A stretch of DNA of 64,000 nucleotides from Steroidobacteraceae bacterium (GTDB taxonomy: Bacteria > Pseudomonadota > Gammaproteobacteria > Steroidobacterales > Steroidobacteraceae): NCBI GenBank assembly GCA_017853555.1, contig JAFMJH010000009.1, positions 17,964-81,963 on the forward strand. The letters run 5' to 3'. Below, in pieces: positions 56,102 through 64,000 of the stretch (positions are counted from its first letter, which is position 1; every line of letters begins with the position of its first letter). The notes under the pieces were generated by a model. The model was not told the DNA's origin. It did no database searches and saw nothing but the letters and a program-made list of their open reading frames with translations. The translations under genes were made by a program, and so were the position numbers.

Positions 56102-56117
56102 CCGGGCTTCAGCCCGG
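56102..56117. terminator. Hairpin between convergent GST and AhpD-like genes
   Basis: CCGGGC-TTCA-GCCCGG, a perfect six-base stem and tetraloop, overlaps the stop of the minus-strand gene and follows the plus-strand gene by 12 bases. There is no T tract on either side, so termination strength is doubtful. Confidence 0.3.
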
Positions 56118-56672
56118 AGCGCCGAATTCGCAATACGGTTCGCGCTCGACCAAGTCGTAGACGAACAAAAATTTGGCCATCCCGGTCAGCACCGCCATCG
56201 TCATGCCGAGCTCGACGATTTGCGGCGCATCGAAATACGCCTGCAGGCGCGCGTGCAACGCGGCATCCAGATGTCCGTCGGGGTTGGTGAGCGCCATGTT
56301 CGCGGCCAGGTGCAACACCGCACTCTCGGCGGGACTCCAGCACGCGGCCGACTCGTCCGCGATGCTTTTCAGCTGGGTTTCGGTCAAGCCGGCGGCGAGT
56401 GCATCAAGCCGGTTGCCCTTGTTGCAGAACGCGCAGCCGTGCACGGTGGAGAGTCGCAGACGCAGCAATTCTTTGTAGCGCACCGCGACGCGTCCGCCGT
56501 AGAACACCTTCTGGTAGAAGTCGCCGTACCATTGCAGAAGTTCGGGTGCGTGCGCCATGACGCGCAAGAAGGTGTCGTCACCGCGCGTCGCCAGTGCGCG
56601 CTCGCTCGCCTCGCGCAGCGGCGATTCCAGGGTCTCGCGCGGCAGCGGCGCGACCGCCGGTTGCGGCATCAT
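56109..56672 (-). CDS. Carboxymuconolactone-decarboxylase/AhpD-like protein
   Basis: A 187-residue helical protein. The AhpD-like motif is HGCAFCNKGN, with C80 and C83 as the redox pair. In AhpD a histidine follows three residues after the second cysteine; here that position is N87. The family includes peroxidase-linked disulfide proteins and gamma-carboxymuconolactone decarboxylases; the CxxC favours the first. The ATG overlaps the stop of the upstream membrane protein gene (ATGA). Confidence 0.82.
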   Translation of the reverse strand: MMPQPAVAPLPRETLESPLREASERALATRGDDTFLRVMAHAPELLQWYGDFYQKVFYGGRVAVRYKELLRLRLSTVHGCAFCNKGNRLDALAAGLTETQLKSIADESAACWSPAESAVLHLAANMALTNPDGHLDAALHARLQAYFDAPQIVELGMTMAVLTGMAKFLFVYDLVEREPYCEFGAPG

Positions 56673-57373
56673 GGCGCAACTCCGAACGTGGGCTTGGCGA
56701 CGCCGGTATACGCGGCGCAAACGAGCAACACCCAGATCGCGAGCACGAATGGCCGGGTTTTGGCGAACGACGCACGCACCGCCGCCTCGGTCGCGTCGTT
56801 GGAACCCTCGGCGAACAGGCGCCGCAGTGCAGGCCCCAAGTCGCGGCCGCGCAGTCGAATCGCCACACCGCAGAAAATCATGCCCGCGAAGAGCAGAAAC
56901 TTGATCGCCAACCAGTCGGCAAAAATATGACCGGTGCCGCGCAAGCCCTGCAACGCGTCCCAGCACAAGCCCGTGGCCAGGACGATGCGCCAGTACAGAT
57001 CGATCTTGCGTACCCGCTCGGCGAGCGGCGTGCCCTGACGATGGTGCACGAACCAGACGGCCCACAACCACAGCGCCGCGAAGCACCAAAGACCCAGCAG
57101 CATGCCATCGGGTATCGCCGTCACGCCGAGTTGCCGCGCGAGCGCGTACCCCACCGGCAGGGTGAGCACGAGGCAATAGCGCGGGATCTGGTCGATCCAG
57201 CCGAGTATCTGCAAGGCGACGCGCCGCCCTTCGACCGACAGGTTTCGATCGCGCACGACGCTCGCCGAGTAGAACACGCCGATGTCGCCGCCGAGCCAGT
57301 AGACGAACAACAGCAGGTGCAGCAACTTGATCGCCACATAGGCTTGCAGATCGAAGACTTGCAGATCGAACAC
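56669..57373 (-). CDS. Integral membrane protein, VYWLG-type (paralogue 1)
   Basis: A 234-residue protein with about five or six membrane helices. Its first helix, KLLHLLLFVYWLGGDIGVFY, and the following DQIPRYCLVLTLPVGYALA match, position by position, the paralogue at 57469-58131 (HILLLVYWLGADLGVLLL; DLVPRICFTLMFPVG). The function is not known to me. A His and Trp in helix 1 with a conserved His-x8-W-L-G resemble haem-binding four-helix proteins such as HemJ or CopD in style only. It precedes the AhpD-like gene. Confidence 0.68.
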   Translation of the reverse strand: MFDLQVFDLQAYVAIKLLHLLLFVYWLGGDIGVFYSASVVRDRNLSVEGRRVALQILGWIDQIPRYCLVLTLPVGYALARQLGVTAIPDGMLLGLWCFAALWLWAVWFVHHRQGTPLAERVRKIDLYWRIVLATGLCWDALQGLRGTGHIFADWLAIKFLLFAGMIFCGVAIRLRGRDLGPALRRLFAEGSNDATEAAVRASFAKTRPFVLAIWVLLVCAAYTGVAKPTFGVAP

Positions 57374-57468
57374 CGGTCACCTCGCAGCGCAACGAAGAGC
57401 GCCCACTTTAACGTGCCGCGGCAGCTCGTACGCGGGCAATCCCGGCCGACATTCTCTAGAATCCACCC

Positions 57469-58131
57469 ATGAGTCACTCGATCTGGATATTCCTGCACAT
57501 CCTGTTGCTGGTCTATTGGTTGGGCGCCGATCTCGGCGTGCTGTTGCTCGCCCGCGCGGCGAAGCGACCCGAGTTGTCGTTCGCCGAGCGTGCCTTCGCC
57601 TTGCGCATGGCCATGGTCATCGACCTCGTGCCGCGCATCTGTTTCACGCTCATGTTCCCCGTGGGTTTGCACGTGACCGCCTCGGGCGGTTTTGCGGTCG
57701 TCCCGGAGTGGGCGTTCGTGCTCGCCTGGGCCGTCTGCCTCGGCTGGCTCGCGCTGCTCGCGATGCTCGGCAAGCACGAGGGCACGGCGACGGGGGCGCG
57801 CCTCGGCACTTTGCACCTTTGCTTGCAGGCGGTGCTCATGATCGTGCTCGGCGCACTCGGCATTTCGGCCTTGCTCGGCATGGGCGCTCTGCCCGGCGGC
57901 TGGTTCGGTGCAAAGATCCTGCTGTTCGCCGGCATCTTCGCCATGGGCATCGGCATCGACTTCGCGTTCCGACCCGTGGGACCCGCCTTCGCGCGGCTCG
58001 CCACCGAAGGCAGTTCCCCCGAGTTGGAAAGCACGATCGGCGGCGCCATCGACGGCGCGATCCGCTACGTGCTCGGCCTGTACGCGTTATTGATCCTGAT
58101 CGCCTTCCTGGGCGTCACCAAATTTCTTTGA
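57469..58131 (+). CDS. Integral membrane protein, VYWLG-type (paralogue 2)
   Basis: A 220-residue membrane protein with about six helices, paralogous to the divergent neighbour at 56669-57373. Shared elements: VYWLGxDxGV in helix 1, DxxPRxC...PVG, and AKILLFAGIF near residue 150 against AIKFLLFAGMIF in the other. TAGAAT ends seven bases before the ATG and no Shine-Dalgarno is visible, suggesting a leaderless message. First of a plus-strand run that continues with an alpha/beta hydrolase and an antiporter. Confidence 0.7.
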   Translation: MSHSIWIFLHILLLVYWLGADLGVLLLARAAKRPELSFAERAFALRMAMVIDLVPRICFTLMFPVGLHVTASGGFAVVPEWAFVLAWAVCLGWLALLAMLGKHEGTATGARLGTLHLCLQAVLMIVLGALGISALLGMGALPGGWFGAKILLFAGIFAMGIGIDFAFRPVGPAFARLATEGSSPELESTIGGAIDGAIRYVLGLYALLILIAFLGVTKFL

Positions 58132-58149
58132 TCTCGGACGACCACGACC

Positions 58150-58956
58150 ATGCCCATCGCACGCATCAACAATCACGACATGTATTACGAAGTCCTCGGC
58201 CAGGGAGAGCCCGTGCTGTGCATGGGCGGCTGGGGAACGTTCTGCCACGACAATCATCACCATCTGGCGCGCGGCCTCACCGACCGCTATCAAGTGGTGA
58301 TCTTCGACTATCGCGGCATCGGTGATTCGACCGACGACCCGCAAGTGCCCTCGACCATGGCCTTGCATGCGGACGATGCAATCGGCTTGCTCGATCACCT
58401 CGGTCTGCGCAACGTGCATCTGATCGGCCTCGTCGGCATGGGCGCTTGCGTGTGCCAGGAAATCGCGATCCGACGTCCCGATCTCGCGCGCAGCATGCTC
58501 AACACGGGCGCCTGGTGCGAAGTCGACACCTTCCTGCGCGACCAACTCGAGATGTTCCGCTGGCTGCATCGCGACTACGATTTCTATGCCTTCCAGAAAG
58601 CGGTGACGCTGTTGTCGTTCACGCCCGAGTACTACAACGAACATCACGCCAAATTGCTCGGTCCGACCGGCGGCTGGAAAGAACTCAATGGCCGCTATCC
58701 GGCGCACTCGCGCCTGATCGACGCCTGCGTGAACTTCGAATCGCGCAGCCGCCTGCACGCCGTGCGCTGCCCGAGCTTCGTGTTGCACGCCGCGCTCGAC
58801 GTCGTGACGAGTCCGCGCACCACCGTCCCGATCGAAAAATCGATCCCGGGCGCCATCGGCGAAACCTGGAACGACCTCGCGCACGTGGTCGCGGGCAAGG
58901 AACAAAAAATCCGCTTCTGCAACCGACTGTTCGAATGGTTGGACTCCGTGCCGTGA
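58150..58956 (+). CDS. Alpha/beta-hydrolase-fold protein lacking the nucleophile serine
   Basis: A 268-residue protein clearly of the alpha/beta hydrolase fold: LCMGGWGTF oxyanion region, VIFDYRGIGDSTD, helix with HADDAIGLLDHLGL, and FVLHAALDVVTSP before a terminal NDLAHVV histidine (H245). In the nucleophile elbow the usual G-x-S-x-G is replaced by G93-L-V95-G-M-G98, so valine stands where serine is expected. D217 and H245 of the triad remain plausible. It may be non-hydrolytic (decarboxylase, dioxygenase or lyase type) or an inactive binding protein. Overlaps the antiporter gene by GTGA. Confidence 0.8.
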   Translation: MPIARINNHDMYYEVLGQGEPVLCMGGWGTFCHDNHHHLARGLTDRYQVVIFDYRGIGDSTDDPQVPSTMALHADDAIGLLDHLGLRNVHLIGLVGMGACVCQEIAIRRPDLARSMLNTGAWCEVDTFLRDQLEMFRWLHRDYDFYAFQKAVTLLSFTPEYYNEHHAKLLGPTGGWKELNGRYPAHSRLIDACVNFESRSRLHAVRCPSFVLHAALDVVTSPRTTVPIEKSIPGAIGETWNDLAHVVAGKEQKIRFCNRLFEWLDSVP

Positions 58957-60305
58957 TTCGGCAAAGCGCGCTGCAGTCCTGGGGCGCATGGGCGCTGCTC
59001 ATCGCCTACGCGGTCTCGAACGTCATCCACGGCGATCCGGTGATCGCCGGCGGTTTGGCACTGGCCGCGATTCTGCTCGCGATGAACGGTCTCGGACGCA
59101 CGCGTCTTTGGCTGCCCGTACGCGAGACGCACTGGTGGCAGACGCATCCGCGACTGCAAACGTTGCATCACGTCTTCGACGAAGGCGAATTCGCCGGGAT
59201 CGCGATCGCCGCGACCTGTCTCGTGTTCGTCGAGTTGCGCGGCGCCGACCCGTTCCCGGACGGCGTCGTCACCTTCGCCACCGGTCCGATCACGCTGCTC
59301 GGCATTTTGTCCGCTGCGAACCTCGCCGCACGCGACATGCTCGCGCTGCTCGGTCGAGTCGAGCGCATCGCCGGCACCTTTGCGACCTTGGTGATCGGCA
59401 GTTGCCTCGCCTCCTTCGCATCGGTGGGCGCGGCGGTATTCGTCGGCGATTATTTCGTCGGGCGCACGACTGCGGAAGACAAACCTGCAGTGGCCACGGG
59501 ACTCGCGGCGACCATCGGCTCCGGCATGGGCCTCACGCCCTTTGCCGCACCACCCGTGCTCATCGTCTGGCCGTTGTTGGTCGATCGAGTGGGATGGACG
59601 CTGATGACGCTGCTCGAACTCGTCGGCATCGGTGCGTTGCTGCACGTGCTGTTGTCGGCGTGGCGGTTCAGACATCGCATCGGTCCGGCGCCGGCTTCGA
59701 CGACACAGCCTGCATGGCCTCGCTCGGCTTGGCTGCTCGTCGTGGTGGTCACCGCGAACATCGTCGCTGCCGGACATCCGCTGGTGCTCGCGCTCGATCT
59801 GGCCGTCGGCGTCGCCGGAATCCGCGCGGGCCACGATTATGCGACGCGCTGGCAACCGACCATCCTTGCGCTGCTGCTCGCCGGGCTCGACGTCGTCGGT
59901 CGCGAATCCGATCCGTTCATCCAGTCGCTCGCGACCCATTTGCCGGCCGACGCGCCGACGCTGCTGCTGGCCTTGATGCTGTGGTACGCGACGGCTTTCA
60001 CCAGCCACTTCGCCGACAATGCGCTCGCCTCGCGCATCTTCATCGGCGTCGCCTTCACCTTGGGCGCGCAGGCGGGACGCAGTGCGGACGAGGCCGATCT
60101 GCTCGCCGCGAGCGTCGTGCTCGGCGCGATGTGGGGCGGCTTCGCGCTGATACCGGCCAACCTGCCGAATTTCAGACTCGCCAAAGTATTCGACGTCACA
60201 CCGGCGGCCTGGGGGCGTGCGGCACTATCGAAACTCTACTTGTCGACCGGTTGGATACAGCCCTTGTGGCTCGCCGCGATCTATCTTTTGTGGCGCCATT
60301 CCTGA
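58953..60305 (+). CDS. Putative Na+/H+ antiporter family membrane protein (PF07399-like)
   Basis: A 450-residue polytopic membrane protein with ten or more helices. Resemblance to the putative Na+/H+ antiporter family is seen in LQTLHHVFDEGEFAGIAIAATCLVFVEL, the central GSGMGLTPFAAPPVLIVWPLL, and SHFADNALASRIFIG followed by LIPANLPNFRLAK near the end. Transport function is a family prediction and has not been well tested. The GTG start overlaps the hydrolase stop, and the rhomboid gene starts ten bases later. Confidence 0.62.
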   Translation: MIRQSALQSWGAWALLIAYAVSNVIHGDPVIAGGLALAAILLAMNGLGRTRLWLPVRETHWWQTHPRLQTLHHVFDEGEFAGIAIAATCLVFVELRGADPFPDGVVTFATGPITLLGILSAANLAARDMLALLGRVERIAGTFATLVIGSCLASFASVGAAVFVGDYFVGRTTAEDKPAVATGLAATIGSGMGLTPFAAPPVLIVWPLLVDRVGWTLMTLLELVGIGALLHVLLSAWRFRHRIGPAPASTTQPAWPRSAWLLVVVVTANIVAAGHPLVLALDLAVGVAGIRAGHDYATRWQPTILALLLAGLDVVGRESDPFIQSLATHLPADAPTLLLALMLWYATAFTSHFADNALASRIFIGVAFTLGAQAGRSADEADLLAASVVLGAMWGGFALIPANLPNFRLAKVFDVTPAAWGRAALSKLYLSTGWIQPLWLAAIYLLWRHS

Positions 60306-60315
60306 GGACGTCGAG

Positions 60316-60891
60316 ATGCTGCCCGCTACACGCGCCCTGCTGATCGCCAACGTCGTCATATTCGGCCTGCAGTTTCTGCTGCCCGACCGAATCGAAGAGC
60401 TCTTCGCGTTGTGGCCGCTCGATGCGGGCTTCGCGCCGTGGCAACTGGTGAGCTATGCGTTTTTGCACGGCGGGCTCGCGCACATCGCCTTCAACATGAT
60501 CGGTCTGACCAGCTTCGGCAACGAACTCGAAGCCTGGTGGGGCGCGAAGCGTCTGTACACGTTCTATTTCGCGAGCGTCGTGACCGCCGCGATCACGCAA
60601 CTGGCGGTGACGGCGTCGCTCGGCGACCCCACGCCGACCGTCGGCGCCTCCGGCGGCATCTATGGGCTACTGCTCGGTTACGCGATGATGTTCCCGCGCC
60701 GCAAAGTGATTCCGCTCATTCCGCCGATTCCGATGCCGGCCTGGGTGTTCGCGTTGCTGTTCGCGGGTCTCGAGTTGTATCTCGGCGTTACCGGCACGGC
60801 GAGCGGCATCGCGCACTTTGCGCATCTCGGCGGCATGGTCGGCGGATTTTTGATGTTGCGACACTGGCGAATCCGCGCCGCCAACGACTGA
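60316..60891 (+). CDS. Rhomboid-family intramembrane serine protease
   Basis: A 191-residue, six-helix membrane protease. The catalytic serine is S112 in GASGGIYG and the histidine H170 in HFAHLGG; the HGGLAHIAFN segment at residues 51-60 supplies the oxyanion and structural His-Asn pair. It is compact, without an extra cytoplasmic domain. It ends a plus-strand run and converges with the MATE gene 19 bases away. It cleaves membrane-anchored proteins; the substrate is unknown. Confidence 0.93.
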   Translation: MLPATRALLIANVVIFGLQFLLPDRIEELFALWPLDAGFAPWQLVSYAFLHGGLAHIAFNMIGLTSFGNELEAWWGAKRLYTFYFASVVTAAITQLAVTASLGDPTPTVGASGGIYGLLLGYAMMFPRRKVIPLIPPIPMPAWVFALLFAGLELYLGVTGTASGIAHFAHLGGMVGGFLMLRHWRIRAAND

Positions 60892-60910
60892 CTCGTCGCG
60901 CGCACGGCGC

Positions 60911-62338
60911 TCAGGCGGCCGCGCGTCCCCACAAATCGATATTGCGCCAACGCTCGCTGCGCCAGCGGCGATACATCGCCGTGCCGAGCACGAACACGTA
61001 ACACATCAACGCCAACCAACCGCCGAGCGCACCCAAACCGAACTGCGGCAATCCCGCGAGCCACGCGTGCTCGGCATCGAACACCAGCATGTGCGCGAGC
61101 GGCACGTTGAGACCCCAGGACAAGATCAAGGCGGTCGCGGCAGGCACCGCCGTGTCGCCCGCGGCGCGCAGGCAGAAACTCGAGCCGAAATAGAGGCCAT
61201 CGAAGAGTTGGTAGGCGGCGGCCGGCCACAGCAACAGCAGCGCGATCTCGACCGTCTCGCGCGCTTGCGGGTCGCCGGGGGTGATGAAGGTCGGCAGCAG
61301 CCAAGGTCCGATCAACAGCATCAGTACCGCAACGCCGAACATGAATCCCGCACAGGTACGCACGATGACGGTACCGAGATGGGCCGCCCAGTCGCGATCG
61401 CCCGCACCGATCGCCTGACCCACGACCGTCGTGCCTGCGGTCGCGAGCCCCAGCCCCGGCATGTAGGCGATCGAGGTCAGCATGATCACGATCTGCGTCG
61501 CCGCGGCACCGACCGTACCGACCTGCGAGACCATCAACTGCATCAAGGCGAGCCCGAGCACGTCGGCGCCGTACATCGCGCCGATCGGGAAGCCCACGGC
61601 CAATTGGCGACGCACCATCGCCGAGCGCGGTCGCCAGGTCAGCAAAGTTTTGTAGCGGCGCGCGATCGGCCCGGAACACAGAAATCCGAGCCCGACCAAC
61701 AAACCGCAGAACTGCGCGAGGTTGGTCGCCCAAGCGGAACCTGCGATCCCCCAACCGAACTCGAAGATGAACCACTGGTTCGCCGCGACGTTGATCAGCA
61801 TGGTGGCGAGCGCGACGATGAAGGTCACGCGCGTCGCGCCGATGCCATTGAAAAAACTCATCAAGCCCCAGGTGATGGCGCCGAGAAACGCGCCGCCCAT
61901 GCGCGGCTCCCAGAACGCGACGGCCAGGTCACGAATCTCCGGGGCGAGCCCCGCGAGCTCGAGCAATGGCCTCCCCGCCCAGGCCGCCACCAGAAATGCC
62001 GGTATCGAGCACAGCGACGCCCACAACCCGTTCCACAACGATTGCGACGCGCGCGCATGACGCCCCGCGCCGTCGGCTTGCGACACGAACGACTGCACGG
62101 CGAGACCTACGCCGCCGAGCAGCAGGATCAGACAGGTCAACAGCCAGTAGATGGCACTGATGGCCGCGACGGCGGCGGTACTGATGTGACCGATGAACCA
62201 GGTATCGGTGAGATTGAGCAAGGCCTGGATCGCGTTGGTCACCATCAAAGGCGCGGCCAGACGCAGCAATACTTTGAAGTCGACTCGGCGCGCACCGTTC
62301 GCATCGATGCGGCATGCCGGCAAGTCCTGCGCGCTCAT
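60911..62338 (-). CDS. MATE-family multidrug/toxin efflux protein
   Basis: A 475-residue, 12-helix exporter: LLRLAAPLMVTNAIQALLNLTDTWFIGH in helix 1-2, then repeated MATE patterns such as VGFPIGAMYGADVLGLALMQLMV and GLATAGTTVVGQAIGAGDRDWA in the second half. It uses a sodium or proton gradient to expel cationic compounds. The ATG overlaps the stop of the MFS gene (ATGA), so both come from the ccmI-proximal transcript. Confidence 0.92.
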   Translation of the reverse strand: MSAQDLPACRIDANGARRVDFKVLLRLAAPLMVTNAIQALLNLTDTWFIGHISTAAVAAISAIYWLLTCLILLLGGVGLAVQSFVSQADGAGRHARASQSLWNGLWASLCSIPAFLVAAWAGRPLLELAGLAPEIRDLAVAFWEPRMGGAFLGAITWGLMSFFNGIGATRVTFIVALATMLINVAANQWFIFEFGWGIAGSAWATNLAQFCGLLVGLGFLCSGPIARRYKTLLTWRPRSAMVRRQLAVGFPIGAMYGADVLGLALMQLMVSQVGTVGAAATQIVIMLTSIAYMPGLGLATAGTTVVGQAIGAGDRDWAAHLGTVIVRTCAGFMFGVAVLMLLIGPWLLPTFITPGDPQARETVEIALLLLWPAAAYQLFDGLYFGSSFCLRAAGDTAVPAATALILSWGLNVPLAHMLVFDAEHAWLAGLPQFGLGALGGWLALMCYVFVLGTAMYRRWRSERWRNIDLWGRAAA

Positions 62339-63630
62339 CGAGCGCTCGTGTCGTCGTGCAGCGCGCGATCACCGAACACGGTGCCGAGCCAGACCGCGAC
62401 CACCAACATCACCAGACTGACGCCGGCGAGCGACCACGCCACGCCCGCCAGCCCGAAGCCGGCCACGAGCGGATACAACGCCTGACTCAGACTGTCGCCA
62501 CCGCGTTGCAACAAGGTGTCGATCAAGCTCTTGCTTTTGAACTTGCTCTCCGGATTGAGCACGGTGAACAGCATCTCGCGCGTGGGTTTGAACAAACCGT
62601 AGTCGACGGCGCGGCGAAACACCTGCGTCGCGATCAGCACGCTGCCGATCGGAATCAAGGCGAGCAAAGCGAGCGAACCCGCAAGCAGCAGCGGCACGAG
62701 GCCGAGCGCGAGTTTGAGCCCGCCGCGCGAGGCCACCCAACCGACCACCAAAGTCTGGAACGCCAGCGACGCGACGCTGACCGAGAAGTCGATGCGCGCG
62801 AACAAGGCCGCGCGTTCGGCAAGCGTCGTGTACGCCGCTTCGACGTATTTGGCCTGCTCCTGATACATGAATCCGCCGAGCACCTGACCGCCGATGATGA
62901 GCGCCGCGATGCCGAGCAGATACGGCGAGGTGGCGAGGCGCTTCAAATCGTCGATGGCCCGGCCGCCGACGGGCAACGCGAGCCGCGCATCCGGATCGAG
63001 GCGATCGCGCTCGGTCAGCGCCTCGAGGCGCTGCGCGCTGCGACCGAGCAACACCGCCGCGAGTATCAAGCCGCAGGCGACGAAGATCGTGCTGCTAGGA
63101 CCGATGCGCTCGACGAACAAAGTATTGAACAGCGGTCCGGCGATCGCGCCCGCACTGCCCCCTGCGGCGATGAAACCGAACAGTCGCTGCGCCGACGTCG
63201 AACGCCACGCGTCGACCATGACGCTCCAGAACACCGAGACGATGAAGAGATTGAGCGAAGTGACCGCAACGAAGAACACGGCGGCGTACAGGCGATTGCC
63301 GGGATCGGTCGCCATGCCGAAGCCCAGCAACACGAACAGACTCACCACCGACGAATAGATGACCGGGAACAACCAGCGCCGCGGCAGACGCGCCACCACG
63401 AACCAGTAGAGCGGCAAAATCGCCAGCATCACCACGAAGGTGACGTAGAACAAACTCGCGATGTAATCGCGCCCGACCTCGAGGGCAAAAGCTTCGCGCA
63501 AGCTGCGCAGCATGTAATAGCCCGCGAGCAACAGAAAATAGGCGCCAGCCGCCGCGAGCAACGCCCGCCCCTCGCCAGGGCCCACGAGCCAGCGGCCTCG
63601 TGGACGCGTGTCGGTATCGTCCGGACTCAC
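62335..63630 (-). CDS. MFS-type nucleotide transporter-like membrane protein (Npt1/Npt2-like)
   Basis: A 431-residue, 12-helix protein. Characteristic stretches are YYMLRSLREAFALE after helix 1, FWSVMVDAWRSTSAQRLFGFIAAGGSAGAIAGP, and RRAVDYGLFKPTREMLFTV...ESKFKSKSLIDTLLQRGGDSLSQ. The last resembles the Npt family that includes ATP/ADP translocases, and also many free-living bacterial homologues of unknown substrate. The start is GTG overlapping the upstream stop (GTGA). Confidence 0.72.
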   Translation of the reverse strand: MSPDDTDTRPRGRWLVGPGEGRALLAAAGAYFLLLAGYYMLRSLREAFALEVGRDYIASLFYVTFVVMLAILPLYWFVVARLPRRWLFPVIYSSVVSLFVLLGFGMATDPGNRLYAAVFFVAVTSLNLFIVSVFWSVMVDAWRSTSAQRLFGFIAAGGSAGAIAGPLFNTLFVERIGPSSTIFVACGLILAAVLLGRSAQRLEALTERDRLDPDARLALPVGGRAIDDLKRLATSPYLLGIAALIIGGQVLGGFMYQEQAKYVEAAYTTLAERAALFARIDFSVSVASLAFQTLVVGWVASRGGLKLALGLVPLLLAGSLALLALIPIGSVLIATQVFRRAVDYGLFKPTREMLFTVLNPESKFKSKSLIDTLLQRGGDSLSQALYPLVAGFGLAGVAWSLAGVSLVMLVVAVWLGTVFGDRALHDDTSAR

Positions 63631-64000
63631 TGCACCGTGCCCGAGATCGAGATGTTCTTGCGTGCGTCGCGTCCGACGACGTAGCTCGTACGACCGACGA
63701 GGTCGTCGGCCGCCGGCGTTGCGCTACCCGAGCGCGAAATCTTTGCCGACACCTCGACGGTGTCGCCGGCGGCGAACGATCGGCCCGCGAGCATCGAGTC
63801 GGCGGGCGTGAGCTCGACGTTCACCGGCAACGACGCTGCCAGTCGTTTCACGGCGAGCGGCGGCCCCGGCTGACCCGGAGTGCGCACGAAGACGAACAAG
63901 GTCGCACCGGGAGGCACCTTGCCAACGAGCGCGGGTGCGAGTTCGACGGCGACGCGCACCGAAGGCGTCGCGTCGCCCGTGGCTGCCGCAGGCGCGGCAG
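63627..64000 (-). CDS. ccmI: CcmI-like cytochrome c biogenesis protein, C-terminal part (5' end outside window)
   Basis: The visible 123 residues match the periplasmic C-terminal domain of CcmI/CycH: VAVELAPALVGKVPPGATLFVFVR, PPLAVKRL, FAAGDTVEVSAKISRSGSATP and a terminal beta strand. CcmI presents apocytochrome c to the haem ligation machinery. The frame is open through the window edge, so the N-terminal membrane and TPR regions lie outside. Its stop overlaps the MFS gene. Confidence 0.75.
   Translation of the reverse strand, partial: AAPAAATGDATPSVRVAVELAPALVGKVPPGATLFVFVRTPGQPGPPLAVKRLAASLPVNVELTPADSMLAGRSFAAGDTVEVSAKISRSGSATPAADDLVGRTSYVVGRDARKNISISGTVQ

Noticed and set aside
58953..60305. 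Calling the membrane protein a proven Na+/H+ antiporter
   Set aside because: Only family-level resemblance is visible; the transport function is not shown by the sequence.

Overview
Host and style. This is a high-GC, very gene-dense bacterial chromosome segment with no gap longer than about 195 bases. It contains no rRNA, tRNA, CRISPR array, transposase or phage gene that I can recognise. The type II secretion gene order L-M-N, an AlaA-type aminotransferase close to the E. coli enzyme, a CcmI-type C-terminus, an MhpR-like regulator and a TonB-dependent receptor point to a Gram-negative proteobacterium, most likely a gammaproteobacterium. That placement is inference from family resemblance. 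Genes are packed into operons with many 1-8 base overlaps, and GTG or TTG starts are common at the junctions.

Layout. 1-1755: end of a type II secretion operon (gspL partial, gspM, gspN). 1792-9094: an AddA/AddB-like recombination helicase-nuclease pair behind alaA. 9215-11259: a bicupin with a His-rich tail, a small basic protein and a YfcG-like GST; a glyoxalase-like gene diverges from them. 12133-17812: a peptide-type binding protein, an unknown protein and a GST, then a TonB receptor separated by a good intrinsic terminator. 17949-24954: an eight-gene minus-strand operon with an FAD-linked oxidase, a VOC protein, a HapK-like protein, a complete OppBCDF-type importer without its own binding protein, and an SDR. 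25102-27473: a divergent flavoprotein plus a lipoprotein hydrolase.

27479-33634: a five-gene minus-strand operon (deacetylase/allantoinase-like, aldehyde dehydrogenase, GPH-type carrier, serine hydrolase, cytochrome b561-cytochrome c fusion). 33830-39717: an MhpR-like IclR regulator followed by a second FAD-linked oxidase, etfBA, an MFS pump and an NTF2-like protein. 39704-49383: ten co-directional minus-strand genes. The upstream part is the most unusual module of the window: a UbiD-family decarboxylase, a 65-residue four-cysteine protein, a heme-oxygenase-like dimetal oxidase homologue, an SDR, a GntR regulator and a secreted FGE-fold protein. 49526-55435: methyltransferase and aldehyde dehydrogenase; then nitrilase and a second binding protein. 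55466-60891: GST, AhpD-like protein, two related membrane proteins in divergent orientation, an alpha/beta hydrolase lacking its serine, a PF07399-type antiporter and a rhomboid protease. 60911-64000: MATE pump, nucleotide-transporter-like MFS protein, and the end of ccmI.

How it fits together. The middle 50 kb reads as catabolic and uptake gene sets for aromatic or nitrogen-containing organic compounds: outer-membrane receptor, ABC importer with two separately encoded binding proteins, carriers, flavin oxidases that could feed ETF, aldehyde dehydrogenases, decarboxylase, amidase/hydantoinase/allantoinase-type C-N hydrolases, GSTs and VOC proteins. The actual substrate cannot be read from the sequence. 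Housekeeping genes flank it on both sides.
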